Part shown: piece by piece, positions 25,738 to 33,612 of the stretch
How positions within the stretch are numbered: position 1 is the stretch's first letter
Layout of the letters: every line of letters starts with the position of its first letter
Source of the DNA: Bacillus_BE sp042263505
Lineage (GTDB): Bacteria > Bacillota > Bacilli > Bacillales > Cytobacillaceae
Assembly (NCBI RefSeq): GCF_042263505.1
Contig: NZ_JBHKFI010000017.1
Span: forward strand, 46,290-110,289
Direction: 5' to 3'
DNA: 64,000 nt
Translations under genes and position numbers: made by a program
Notes under the pieces: model-generated
Database searches by the model: none
Told to the model about the DNA's origin: nothing
The model's input: only the letters and a program-made list of their open reading frames with translations

Positions 25738-26484
25738 ATGAAAATTGTTACACCAAAACCTTTTACTTTTGAAGGTGGAAAAAGGGCAGTATTGCTTTTG
25801 CACGGATTTACCGGCAATACGGCAGATGTTCGAATGCTTGGTCGCTTTCTTGAAAAACATGGATATACAAGTTATGCGCCATTATATAAAGGACACGGGG
25901 TTCCTCCAGAAAAGCTAGTCCATTCGGGAGCAGAGGACTGGTGGCAGGATGTCTTAGAGGGCTATGAGTATTTAAAAAGCAAGGGACATGATGAAATTGC
26001 GGTCGCAGGTCTCTCGTTAGGTGGCGTATTTTCCTTGAAATTGGGCTACACTGTACCTGTAAAGGGAGTAATCCCGATGTGTGCCCCAATGTATATAAAA
26101 AGCGAAAAGACGATGTATGAGGGTGTATTGGATTATGCGAAGCAGTATAAAACGATGGAAGGGAAATCAACTGATCAAATAGAAAGGGAAATGGAAGAGT
26201 TTCAAAAGACACCGATGAAAACCTTAAAAGCGTTGCAGGCGCTAATTGCAGATGTACGAGAGCATGTGGACATGATTTATGCTCCAACCTTTGTCGTGCA
26301 GGCACGTCATGACAAAATGATTAATACAGATAGTGCAAATATTATTTATCGAGAGGTTGAATCTGATTTGAAGGAAATCAAATGGTATGAGGAGTCCGGT
26401 CATGTCATTACTTTAGATAAGCAAAGAGATCAGCTTCATGAGGATGTCTTACAGTTTTTAAATCAATTAAGTTGGAAAGAATAA
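25738..26484 (+). CDS. Carboxylesterase (YvaK/Est30 family)
   Basis: A 248-residue alpha/beta hydrolase. The oxyanion-hole block is LLHGFTGN and the nucleophile elbow is GLSLGG; the C-terminal histidine lies in ESGHVITLDKQRDQ. It matches the thermostable carboxylesterase family found beside rnr in Bacillus. The ATG at 25738 follows AAAGGGG. The physiological ester is unknown. It precedes rnr by 35 bases and is probably cotranscribed. Confidence 0.93.
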   Translation: MKIVTPKPFTFEGGKRAVLLLHGFTGNTADVRMLGRFLEKHGYTSYAPLYKGHGVPPEKLVHSGAEDWWQDVLEGYEYLKSKGHDEIAVAGLSLGGVFSLKLGYTVPVKGVIPMCAPMYIKSEKTMYEGVLDYAKQYKTMEGKSTDQIEREMEEFQKTPMKTLKALQALIADVREHVDMIYAPTFVVQARHDKMINTDSANIIYREVESDLKEIKWYEESGHVITLDKQRDQLHEDVLQFLNQLSWKE

Positions 26485-26519
26485 GGACTAAAAGAAATTC
26501 CCAAGAGGGAGGGATAAAG

Positions 26520-28868
26520 ATGGACGGAAATATCAGGCAGCATATTGATAAGCTCATGATATATATGAAGGATGAAGCTTATAAACCGTTAACAGTTCAA
26601 GAACTTGAAGTAGCTTTTGGAATTGAGGACTCGGTTGATTTCAAGGATTTTGTCAAGGCACTGGTGATTATGGAAGAAAAAGGTCTCGTTGTGCGTACAA
26701 GAAGCAATCGCTATGGTTTGCCGGAAAAAATGAATCTAATCAGAGGAAAATTAGTCGGTCATGCCAAAGGGTTTGCCTTTGTGATTCCAGATGAGGCAGG
26801 AATGGATGATATTTTCATCCCGCCAAATGAAACGAATAATGCGATGCATGGAGATACAGTGTTGGCTCGTGTAACGACTGAAAGCTCTGGACAACGAAGA
26901 GAAGGAACCATCGTTCGCATTTTAGAAAGAGGGATTCAACAAATCGTCGGAACATATGTTGAAAGTAAAAATTTCGGTTTTGTGATTCCAGATGATAAGA
27001 AGTTTACGAGTGATATATTTATACCGAAGGCAAGTTCACATGGGGCCGTTGAAGGTCATAAGGTTGTTGTAAAATTAATCACTTTCCCAGAAGGACGTAA
27101 GAGTGCGGAAGGGGAAGTCGTGCAAATACTTGGACATAAAAATGATCCAGGTGTTGATATTTTATCAGTCATCCATAAGCATGGTCTGCCAATGGAATTT
27201 CCAGCTGAGGTTCTTGAGCAAGCAAACGCTACTCCAGATACGATTGAAGAAAAAGAACTTGAAAATCGCCGTGATTTAAGAAATGAAATGATTGTCACGA
27301 TTGATGGAGCCGATGCGAAAGACTTAGATGATGCGGTTACGGTGACAAAATTAGAAAATGGGAGTTATAAACTAGGTGTACATATCGCTGATGTTAGTTA
27401 TTACGTGAAGGAAGAGTCTCCAATTGATCGAGAGGCTGCAGATCGCGGGACCAGTGTATATTTAGTTGATCGAGTTATTCCCATGATTCCTCATCGCTTA
27501 TCGAATGGAATTTGCTCATTGAATCCACAGGTGAACCGGTTAACTTTATCCTGTGAAATGGAAATTAATGATGCAGGTGAGGTAGTCAGTCATGAAATTT
27601 TTCAAAGTGTCATCAAAACAACGGAAAGAATGACTTATTCCGATGTGAATAAAATCTTATTAGAAAAAGATGAAGAACTGGTCAAACGATATGAGCCGTT
27701 GGTGCCAATGTTTGAATTAATGAACGAGCTTGCTGATATTCTCCGAAATAAGCGGATGAAGCGTGGAGCTATTGATTTTGATTTTAAAGAAGCAAAGGTT
27801 TTAGTCGATGAGGATGGAAAGCCAACGGATGTTGTTCTTCGCGAACGATCTGTTGCAGAACGATTGATTGAAGAATTTATGCTTGCTGCGAATGAAACGG
27901 TGGCTGAACATTTTCATTGGTTAGATGTTCCATTTATTTATCGGATTCATGAAGATCCAAAAGAAGATAAGCTAAGAAGATTTTTCGAGTTTATTACGAA
28001 CTTTGGCTATATTGTAAAAGGTACCGCGAATCATGTACACCCAAGGGCATTGCAAGAGATTATTGAAGAAGTCCAAGGGAAACCGGAAGAAATGGTGGTT
28101 TCGACGGTCATGCTTCGTTCGATGCAGCAGGCGAAATATGATCCGGAATGTTTGGGCCATTTCGGGTTATCGACGGAATTCTATACTCATTTCACATCGC
28201 CAATTCGCCGCTATCCGGATTTAATTGTGCATCGCTTAATTCGGACTTATTTAATAGAAGGAAAATTAGATCAGACAACACGCGAAAAATGGGGAGCAAG
28301 ATTACCGGATATTGCCGAGCATTCTTCGAAGATGGAACGCCGTTCAGTTGATGCTGAAAGAGAAACCGATGAGTTGAAGAAAGCAGAATATATGCTGGAT
28401 AAAATCGGGGAAGAGTATGATGGCATTATTAGCTCCGTGACGAACTTTGGAATGTTTGTCGAGCTAGCGAATACCATTGAAGGCTTAGTTCATGTCAGTT
28501 ATATGACCGACGATTATTATCGCTATGATGAACGGCATTTTGCGATGATTGGGGAACGGACTGGAAATGTTTTTCGAATTGGAGACGAAATTACTGTTCG
28601 TGTCATTAATGTGAATAAGGATGAGCATTCGATTGATTTTGAAATTGTGGGTATGAAAGGCACTCGACGCCGCGAGCGCAATGACGCTCCAAAGGTATTT
28701 AAAACGGGAAGCTCAGAGAGAAAACCTCGCAAAGGCTCTTCAACTAAAAAACATGGCAGGGAAGACTCTAAATCAAGTGAAGGAAGCCATGCAAAGAAAA
28801 AAAGAAAAAGTAAAAAATCTTATGAAAATGCTCCAGCGGCAAAACGGAAAAAGAAAAGAAGGAAATAA
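26520..28868 (+). CDS. rnr: Ribonuclease R
   Basis: A 782-residue 3'-to-5' exoribonuclease. Order: N-terminal helix-turn-helix (about 1-70), cold-shock domains (RGKLVGHAKGFAFVIPD; YVESKNFGFVIPDD), the catalytic RNB domain with DGADAKDLDDAV (Mg-binding aspartates), an S1 domain (YDGIISSVTNFGMFVEL), and a long Lys/Arg/Ser-rich tail. It degrades structured RNA and, with SmpB-tmRNA, non-stop mRNA. The ATG at 26520 is chosen because AAGAGGGAGGG precedes it. A strong terminator follows. Confidence 0.97.
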   Translation: MDGNIRQHIDKLMIYMKDEAYKPLTVQELEVAFGIEDSVDFKDFVKALVIMEEKGLVVRTRSNRYGLPEKMNLIRGKLVGHAKGFAFVIPDEAGMDDIFIPPNETNNAMHGDTVLARVTTESSGQRREGTIVRILERGIQQIVGTYVESKNFGFVIPDDKKFTSDIFIPKASSHGAVEGHKVVVKLITFPEGRKSAEGEVVQILGHKNDPGVDILSVIHKHGLPMEFPAEVLEQANATPDTIEEKELENRRDLRNEMIVTIDGADAKDLDDAVTVTKLENGSYKLGVHIADVSYYVKEESPIDREAADRGTSVYLVDRVIPMIPHRLSNGICSLNPQVNRLTLSCEMEINDAGEVVSHEIFQSVIKTTERMTYSDVNKILLEKDEELVKRYEPLVPMFELMNELADILRNKRMKRGAIDFDFKEAKVLVDEDGKPTDVVLRERSVAERLIEEFMLAANETVAEHFHWLDVPFIYRIHEDPKEDKLRRFFEFITNFGYIVKGTANHVHPRALQEIIEEVQGKPEEMVVSTVMLRSMQQAKYDPECLGHFGLSTEFYTHFTSPIRRYPDLIVHRLIRTYLIEGKLDQTTREKWGARLPDIAEHSSKMERRSVDAERETDELKKAEYMLDKIGEEYDGIISSVTNFGMFVELANTIEGLVHVSYMTDDYYRYDERHFAMIGERTGNVFRIGDEITVRVINVNKDEHSIDFEIVGMKGTRRRERNDAPKVFKTGSSERKPRKGSSTKKHGREDSKSSEGSHAKKKRKSKKSYENAPAAKRKKKRRK

Positions 28869-28912
28869 AAAACGAGTGATGACAATCTAGTGCTGTCATC
28901 ACTCGTTTTTTC
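28867..28912 (+). terminator. rnr terminator
   Basis: CGAGTGATGACA pairs perfectly with TGTCATCACTCG, flanked by A5 and T6, so it may work on both strands. Confidence 0.92.
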
Positions 28913-29015
28913 CTTATTATAGAGAAGGGTCTGTGGAACAATGACGGAGACCAAACAGATTGTAGGCGGACTTGTTTTTTGATAAACTAAGAGAGCAGAA
29001 TGGGGGTGTTTCATC

Positions 29016-29480
29016 ATGCCAAAAGGTACAGGGAAAATGATAGCCCAAAATAAGAAGGCCTATCATGATTTTTTTATTGAGGATACATATGAAGCGGGGA
29101 TTGTGCTGCAAGGTACGGAAATCAAATCGATTCGTGCTGGAAAGGTGAATTTAAAGGATTCTTATGCGAGAATCCATAATGGAGAGGTTTTTCTTTACAG
29201 CATGCACATCAGTCCGTATGAGCAGGGAAATCGTTATAACCATGACCCACTTCGGACGAGAAAACTGCTGCTCCATAATCGTGAAATCGCAAAGCTGATT
29301 GGTGATACGAAGGAAATTGGCTATTCGCTTGTTCCCTTAAAGCTATATTTAAAAAATGGCTATGCGAAAATTTTATTGGGTCTTGCCAAAGGGAAGAAGA
29401 AATATGATAAGCGGGAAGACTTGAAGAGGAAGGAAGCAAAGCGTGATATTGAACGTGCTTTCCGGGAAAGACAAAAGTAA
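29016..29480 (+). CDS. smpB: SsrA-binding protein SmpB
   Basis: A 154-residue beta-barrel RNA-binding protein that delivers tmRNA to stalled ribosomes. NKKAYHDFFIEDTYEAGI, VLQGTEIKSIRAGKVNLKDSY and HDPLRTRKLLLH are the family blocks. The basic C-terminal tail (GKKKYDKREDLKRKEAKRD) enters the empty mRNA channel. It sits directly before ssrA, as in Bacillus. Confidence 0.97.
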   Translation: MPKGTGKMIAQNKKAYHDFFIEDTYEAGIVLQGTEIKSIRAGKVNLKDSYARIHNGEVFLYSMHISPYEQGNRYNHDPLRTRKLLLHNREIAKLIGDTKEIGYSLVPLKLYLKNGYAKILLGLAKGKKKYDKREDLKRKEAKRDIERAFRERQK

Positions 29481-29503
29481 GTACGTCTTACAATAACTTA
29501 CAA

Positions 29504-29531
29504 TTGAAATTATGAAACAATATGCTATAAT
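29504..29531 (+). promoter_or_regulatory. ssrA promoter
   Basis: TTGAAA (29504-29509), a 16-base spacer and TATAAT (29526-29531), about 115 bases before the mature tmRNA 5' end. Confidence 0.75.
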
Positions 29532-29645
29532 AATAAATGTCACAAGCAAGTGAAACAAACTATAGCTCATCTATTTCGAGCATCCAGTTGCGGTTATTCT
29601 CATATGGTCGAATGTGTGAAATACCACTTCGAACTTTTCTATAAT

Positions 29646-30005
29646 GGGGACGCTACGGATTCGACAGGGGTAGTTCGAGCTTAGGTTGCGAGTCGAGGGG
29701 ATCGGCCTCGTTAAAACGTCAAAGCCTATAACTGGCAAAACTAACAATAACTTAGCTTTCGCTGCTTAATAGCGCTTAGGCTGTTCGCCCCTCCATCGTC
29801 CATGTGGTAGGGTAGCGGACTCAACTTTAGTGGACTACGCCGGATTCCACCGTCTGAGGATGAAGGAAGAGAACAACCAGACTAGCTGGCTGGACGCCTG
29901 TCGATAGGCATAAGGATCAGCGAAAACCTAATATGTCGACTACACTCGTAGAAGCTTAAGTGCCGATACTTTTGGACGTGGGTTCGACTCCCACCGTCTC
30001 CACCA
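29646..30005 (+). ncRNA. ssrA: Transfer-messenger RNA (tmRNA)
   Basis: Begins GGGGACGCTACGGATTCGAC and ends with the T-arm GGGTTCGACTCCC and the acceptor strand, with encoded CCA at 30003-30005. The tag frame at 29734-29769 encodes GKTNNNLAFAA followed by TAA, to be added after the charged alanine. The length of 360 nt is standard. It rescues stalled ribosomes with SmpB. Accessory DNA starts directly downstream, consistent with the ssrA 3' end serving as an integration site. Confidence 0.97.
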
Positions 30006-30028
30006 AATACATATTTGGTGGTTTTTTA
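29999..30028 (+). terminator. ssrA terminator
   Basis: CCACCAAAT and ATTTGGTGG form a stem that begins within the CCA end of tmRNA, followed by T6. Confidence 0.8.
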
Positions 30029-31053
30029 TTTATGTGTGAATTTAAGGATATTTTTGCCGTTGTGGCAACGATATACTTAAATATAAAATAGGCAAAAATA
30101 TACTTAAACTCATTTCTCATTTGGATGATTATTTGTCGCATGTAAGTTATAGACCTCAAGTTACACATTTTTTACGTTATTGGTAAATGGGCCATTTTGA
30201 ATTATAAAAATCCACGTTACAATGTAAAATTTGATAAAATAAATTCTGGACGTAACTCCTTTTGGATGGAGCGTCTATTTTGATAAATACAGAAGCCTGA
30301 TTAAGAGCAATATTCATATTGGATAAACCAGTTAAGTTTGTAAATATTACCCAATAAAAATTCAAAGGATTTATATGACCTACTATAACAATTTCTGATA
30401 TCAATGGAATGTAAATAAGATGACCTCTGTTGAATACGAGATTGCTGAAAAAGTACCTAGCCATCAAAAACAGCTTATAAGAATATCTATAACTAGTGTA
30501 TAAAGAATGTTGATTTTCAATATATTGTATTGTTTCGTCTTAGCTTTTAATTTAGTTGGACTTTTTCAGTGGCCTCGTTGAATACATAAATCATCTTCAT
30601 AATGTAGCATAACCTTTTTCAAATTTTCCTTTACACAATGGGCACACTTTAAAATTTGGCTAATCCTATATTACGAACGGTGGCTTTACTTTAACATGGG
30701 AAAGCCTTTTCTTATTTAATTAACGGGGCAATAGTTGAGTGGAGCAACATCGGTTATGTTGTTCATACTGATTAAGAATACTATTGATAAAATTCCTTAT
30801 ATATAGGATGTTAAGTCAGTGGTACAATCAATTATTCTTAATCCTTGGTCTTTCTGAAGAATATTAATTAGGACGATAACGCAATAAAAAAGATGATTCC
30901 ATCCTTTTTATTGTCATTTCTCCTTCTTTAAATTAAGAGTGTTCAGCTGGCTCCTTTTTTAAACCTTCATGATGTTAAAATAGCTTCCTCTTTCCTCACG
31001 CATTAACTTTAACATCTGTCCTTTTCTTTACAAAAAGTTTACATTGAAGAGAC
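30029..31053. other. Accessory intergenic stretch with MITE insertion
   Basis: No intact gene is supported. It contains one MITE (30438-30576). Minus-strand translation on both sides of it gives fragments with cysteine pairs (KCAHC) and an open frame at 30177-30467, which could be a decayed small gene split by the MITE, but the frame does not join convincingly. The rest is A/T-rich. Confidence 0.5.
30438..30576 (-). mobile_element. 139-bp MITE with IS1182-type terminal repeats (copy A)
   Basis: Ends are GAGATTGCTGAAAAAGT and, inverted, GAGGCCACTGAAAAAGT. It is flanked by the exact 9-bp duplication GTTGAATAC (30429-30437 and 30577-30585). The inside is a close inverted copy of 55463-55602. 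The termini resemble those of the IS1182-family element at 55934-57663 (GAGACCACTGAAAAA), which probably moved it. Confidence 0.85.
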
Positions 31054-31101
31054 TTGAATTTAAGGGATCAGTAATATATCATATAAGTAAATAGTTATAT
31101 G
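31054..31101 (+). promoter_or_regulatory. arsR promoter with palindromic ArsR operator
   Basis: TTGAAT (31054-31059), a 17-base spacer and TATCAT (31077-31082). Overlapping the -10 is CATATAA-N8-TTATATG (31080-31101), a perfect 7-bp inverted repeat of the kind bound by ArsR/SmtB dimers. A related half (ATATAAGTAAAT) recurs before arsD at 33176. Confidence 0.75.
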
Positions 31102-31243
31102 TGTATATAGCGACTAAAGAATGTTTAAAAAGAAATTATTAATAAATAATACTTTATCAAATTACAGTAAAGAAGTTAAAATTCGACTTAATAATAATTT
31201 TATTGTTATATGTTTATATGTAATTAAAAAAGAGGTGTATCTA

Positions 31244-31588
31244 ATGAAATCAAAATTACAAATTGAACAAGTTGCCAAGATTTTAAAGTTATTAGGTGAC
31301 AAAACACGTTTATCCATTATTGCAATTTTGAGAATACGAGAATGCTGTGTTTGTGAATTACTTGAGGTATTTGAAATGAGTCAGCCTTCCATCAGTCAGC
31401 ATCTTCGCAAATTAAAGGATGCAGGACTTGTTAAAGAAGAACGTAGAGGTCAGTGGGTGTATTATTCATTAAATGCCCATAATGAGCTGTATGTACTTAT
31501 TGAAGATATTTTGGAATATGTTACTGAACAAGAGGAGCAAATCAAGATGATTGAAAGGAGCAATCCTACACAAAAGTGCGGCAGTTAA
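31244..31588 (+). CDS. arsR: Arsenical resistance operon repressor ArsR
   Basis: A 114-residue ArsR/SmtB winged-helix repressor. The recognition region EMSQPSISQHLRKLKDAGLV and the wing RRGQWVYYSL are clear. The metal-site helix carries CCVCELLEVF, the CxC thiolate site that binds As(III) or Sb(III) and releases the operator. The open frame extends back to 31121, but AAAAGAGGTG before the ATG at 31244 and the family start support the shorter form. It leads acr3 and arsC. Confidence 0.93.
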   Translation: MKSKLQIEQVAKILKLLGDKTRLSIIAILRIRECCVCELLEVFEMSQPSISQHLRKLKDAGLVKEERRGQWVYYSLNAHNELYVLIEDILEYVTEQEEQIKMIERSNPTQKCGS

Positions 31589-31620
31589 TTTAAACAATAT
31601 ATATATGGGGAGTGCGAGAC

Positions 31621-32676
31621 ATGAGTAATGCAGAAAAAAAACGTCTATCTTTTTTGGATAGATACCTGACACTGTGGATTTTTCTAGCTATGGCAGTTGG
31701 AATCGGATTGGGATTTGTCTTTCCAACATTTGCAGACAGTATGGATAAGTTGCAGGTAGGAACCACATCCATTCCACTAGCCATTGGTTTAATATTAATG
31801 ATGTATCCACCACTGGCTAAAGTTCGTTATGAAGAGATTGGTCGAGTATTTAAAGATGTAAAGGTTCTTTCTTTATCACTAGTGCAAAACTGGATCATTG
31901 GACCAATTCTTATGTTTTTGTTAGCCATTATCTTTCTTCCTGATAAACCAGAGTATATGGTTGGTCTCATCATGATTGGTTTAGCCCGTTGTATAGCAAT
32001 GGTGATTGTATGGAATGATCTTGCAAAAGGAGATACAGAATATGCTGCTGGTTTAGTAGCATTCAACTCCATTTTCCAAGTGCTATTTTATTCAGTTTAT
32101 GCCTACTTATTTGTGACCGTCATTCCAAAATGGATAGGAATTCAAGGGGCAATAGTCAATATTACAATGGCAGAGGTAGCCAAATCAGTTTTTATCTACT
32201 TAGGTGTACCATTTATTGCTGGTATGATTACACGTTTTACATTAGTGAAAGCAAAAGGCAGACAATGGTATGAAAAGGTATTTATTCCAAAGATTAGCCC
32301 AATTACATTAATTGCTTTGCTATTTACGATTATTCTTATGTTCTCCTTAAAAGGAGATGTCATTGTCAGCTTGCCATTGGATGTTGTTCGTGTTGCTATT
32401 CCATTATTGATTTACTTTGTGGTGATGTTCTTCGTTTCCTTTTTTATGGGGAGAAAAATTGGTGCGGGCTATCCTGTAACGACTACACTTGCCTTTACAG
32501 CCGGCAGCAATAACTTTGAATTAGCCATTGCCGTAGCTGTTGGGGTATTTGGAATTCATTCTGGTGCAGCATTTGCAGCCGTCATTGGACCACTTGTAGA
32601 AGTACCTGTCATGATTGGGTTAGTCAATGTGGCATTACGATTTAAACGAAAATATTTTAACGAGCAATCCGTATAA
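31621..32676 (+). CDS. acr3: Arsenite efflux transporter Acr3
   Basis: A 351-residue, ten-helix As(III)/H+ antiporter of the Acr3 (bile/arsenite/riboflavin transporter) family. The essential cysteine lies in GLARCIAMVIVWNDLA; TAGSNNFELAIAVAVG is the conserved helix break with the glutamate. It exports arsenite made by ArsC. The ATG at 31621 lies behind GGGGAGTG. Some annotations would call it arsB; the sequence is Acr3 and not the 12-helix ArsB. It sits 32 bases after arsR. Confidence 0.95.
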   Translation: MSNAEKKRLSFLDRYLTLWIFLAMAVGIGLGFVFPTFADSMDKLQVGTTSIPLAIGLILMMYPPLAKVRYEEIGRVFKDVKVLSLSLVQNWIIGPILMFLLAIIFLPDKPEYMVGLIMIGLARCIAMVIVWNDLAKGDTEYAAGLVAFNSIFQVLFYSVYAYLFVTVIPKWIGIQGAIVNITMAEVAKSVFIYLGVPFIAGMITRFTLVKAKGRQWYEKVFIPKISPITLIALLFTIILMFSLKGDVIVSLPLDVVRVAIPLLIYFVVMFFVSFFMGRKIGAGYPVTTTLAFTAGSNNFELAIAVAVGVFGIHSGAAFAAVIGPLVEVPVMIGLVNVALRFKRKYFNEQSV

Positions 32677-32701
32677 ACTTTAAAAAAAGGTGGAACGAAT
32701 C

Positions 32702-33124
32702 GTGGAAAACAAAAAAAGAATTTACTTTTTATGTACAGGAAATTCTTGCCGTAGCCAAATGGCAGAAGGATGGGCAAAAAAATATTTAAGTGATAAATGG
32801 GAAATACGAAGTGCAGGAATTGAAACTCACGGATTAAACCCGAATGCAGTCAAAGCGATGAAAGAAGTTGGGATTGATATTTCTAATCATACATCCGATC
32901 TTATCGACCCTGAGTATTTAAACAGTTCTGATTTAGTTGTAACCCTATGTGGTGACGCTGCTGATAAATGCCCTGTTACACCACCAAGCGTAAAACGGGT
33001 TCATTGGGGATTTGACGACCCAGCAAAAGCAGAGGGAACAGAAGAAGAAAAATGGGCATTCTTCCAACGAGTGCGTGATGAAATTGAAGCACGTATTAAA
33101 TGTTTCGCTGAAACAGGAGAATGA
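32702..33124 (+). CDS. arsC: Arsenate reductase ArsC (thioredoxin-coupled, LMW-phosphatase type)
   Basis: A 140-residue cytoplasmic reductase. The P-loop with the nucleophilic cysteine is CTGNSCRSQMAEG, and the other two redox cysteines lie in VVTLCGDAADKCP, so the triple-cysteine relay of the B. subtilis/S. aureus type is complete. It reduces As(V) to As(III) using thioredoxin. GTG at 32702 is preferred since AAGGTGG is eight bases upstream; GTG at 32690 lies inside that site. A terminator follows. Confidence 0.95.
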   Translation: MENKKRIYFLCTGNSCRSQMAEGWAKKYLSDKWEIRSAGIETHGLNPNAVKAMKEVGIDISNHTSDLIDPEYLNSSDLVVTLCGDAADKCPVTPPSVKRVHWGFDDPAKAEGTEEEKWAFFQRVRDEIEARIKCFAETGE

Positions 33125-33136
33125 TTTAGAACTTTT

Positions 33137-33170
33137 AGCCAAGGAGTTAAACTCTTGGCTTTCTATTTGT
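33137..33170 (+). terminator. Terminator after arsC
   Basis: AGCCAAG-G-AGT pairs with ACT-C-TTGGCT and is followed by TTCTATTTG. The stem also contains the -35 of the next promoter. Confidence 0.65.
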
Positions 33171-33187
33171 TAGTTATATAAGTAAAT
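33155..33187 (+). promoter_or_regulatory. arsDA promoter and second ArsR-like site
   Basis: TTGGCT (33155-33160), a 16-base spacer and TATAAG (33177-33182). ATATAAGTAAAT (33176-33187) is identical to the left part of the arsR operator, so arsDA is probably controlled by the same repressor. Confidence 0.6.
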
Positions 33188-33232
33188 GCTTATTATTACC
33201 TACTAAAAAAATATATGAGGGAGCTGACTAAC

Positions 33233-33598
33233 TTGAAAAAAATACAGATTTTTGATCCTGCTATGTGCTGTTCAACAGGAGTTTGTGGACCTTCTATTGA
33301 TCCAGAGTTGTTACGTATGTCGTTTATTGTGAGTAATTTGAAGAAACGTAATTATCCTATTGAACGCTTTAATTTGGGAACGGATACGGATGCTTTTATT
33401 AACCAAGAGAAGGTAAACAATTTATTGAATGACAAAGGCCCAGATGTATTACCAATCGTCTTAGTAGAAGGAGAAGTAGCATTAACAAATCAGTACCCTT
33501 CGAATGAAGAAATGGAAGGATGGACAGGAATTCCTGCTAGTGAATTGACTCAAAAGCCAAAAATACGTTTGTCATTAAAGGAAACTAAAGGAAACTAA
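33233..33598 (+). CDS. arsD: Arsenite metallochaperone ArsD
   Basis: A 121-residue ArsD. The essential site MCCSTGVCG (three cysteines that pass As(III) to ArsA) is present; the C-terminal vicinal pairs of the R773 protein are absent, as in many Firmicutes. The start is taken as TTG at 33233 because GAGGGAG lies about ten bases before it; the ATG at 33215 has no ribosome site. ArsA follows after 14 bases. Confidence 0.92.
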   Translation: MKKIQIFDPAMCCSTGVCGPSIDPELLRMSFIVSNLKKRNYPIERFNLGTDTDAFINQEKVNNLLNDKGPDVLPIVLVEGEVALTNQYPSNEEMEGWTGIPASELTQKPKIRLSLKETKGN

Positions 33599-33612
33599 AG
33601 GGGGCAATTATC

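Noticed and set aside
29956..30168. Minus-strand frame reading VETVGVEPTSKS at its C-terminal end
   Set aside because: It is the antisense of the tmRNA 3' end; this VGVEPTS-type translation is a well-known false gene call.
30177..30467. Open minus-strand frame beside MITE A
   Set aside because: No ribosome site, no recognisable domain, and its 5' end lies inside the MITE; removing the MITE does not give a convincing joined gene.
31121..31243. N-terminal extension of arsR
   Set aside because: The extension lacks a ribosome site and is unlike the family; the ATG at 31244 has AAAAGAGGTG before it.
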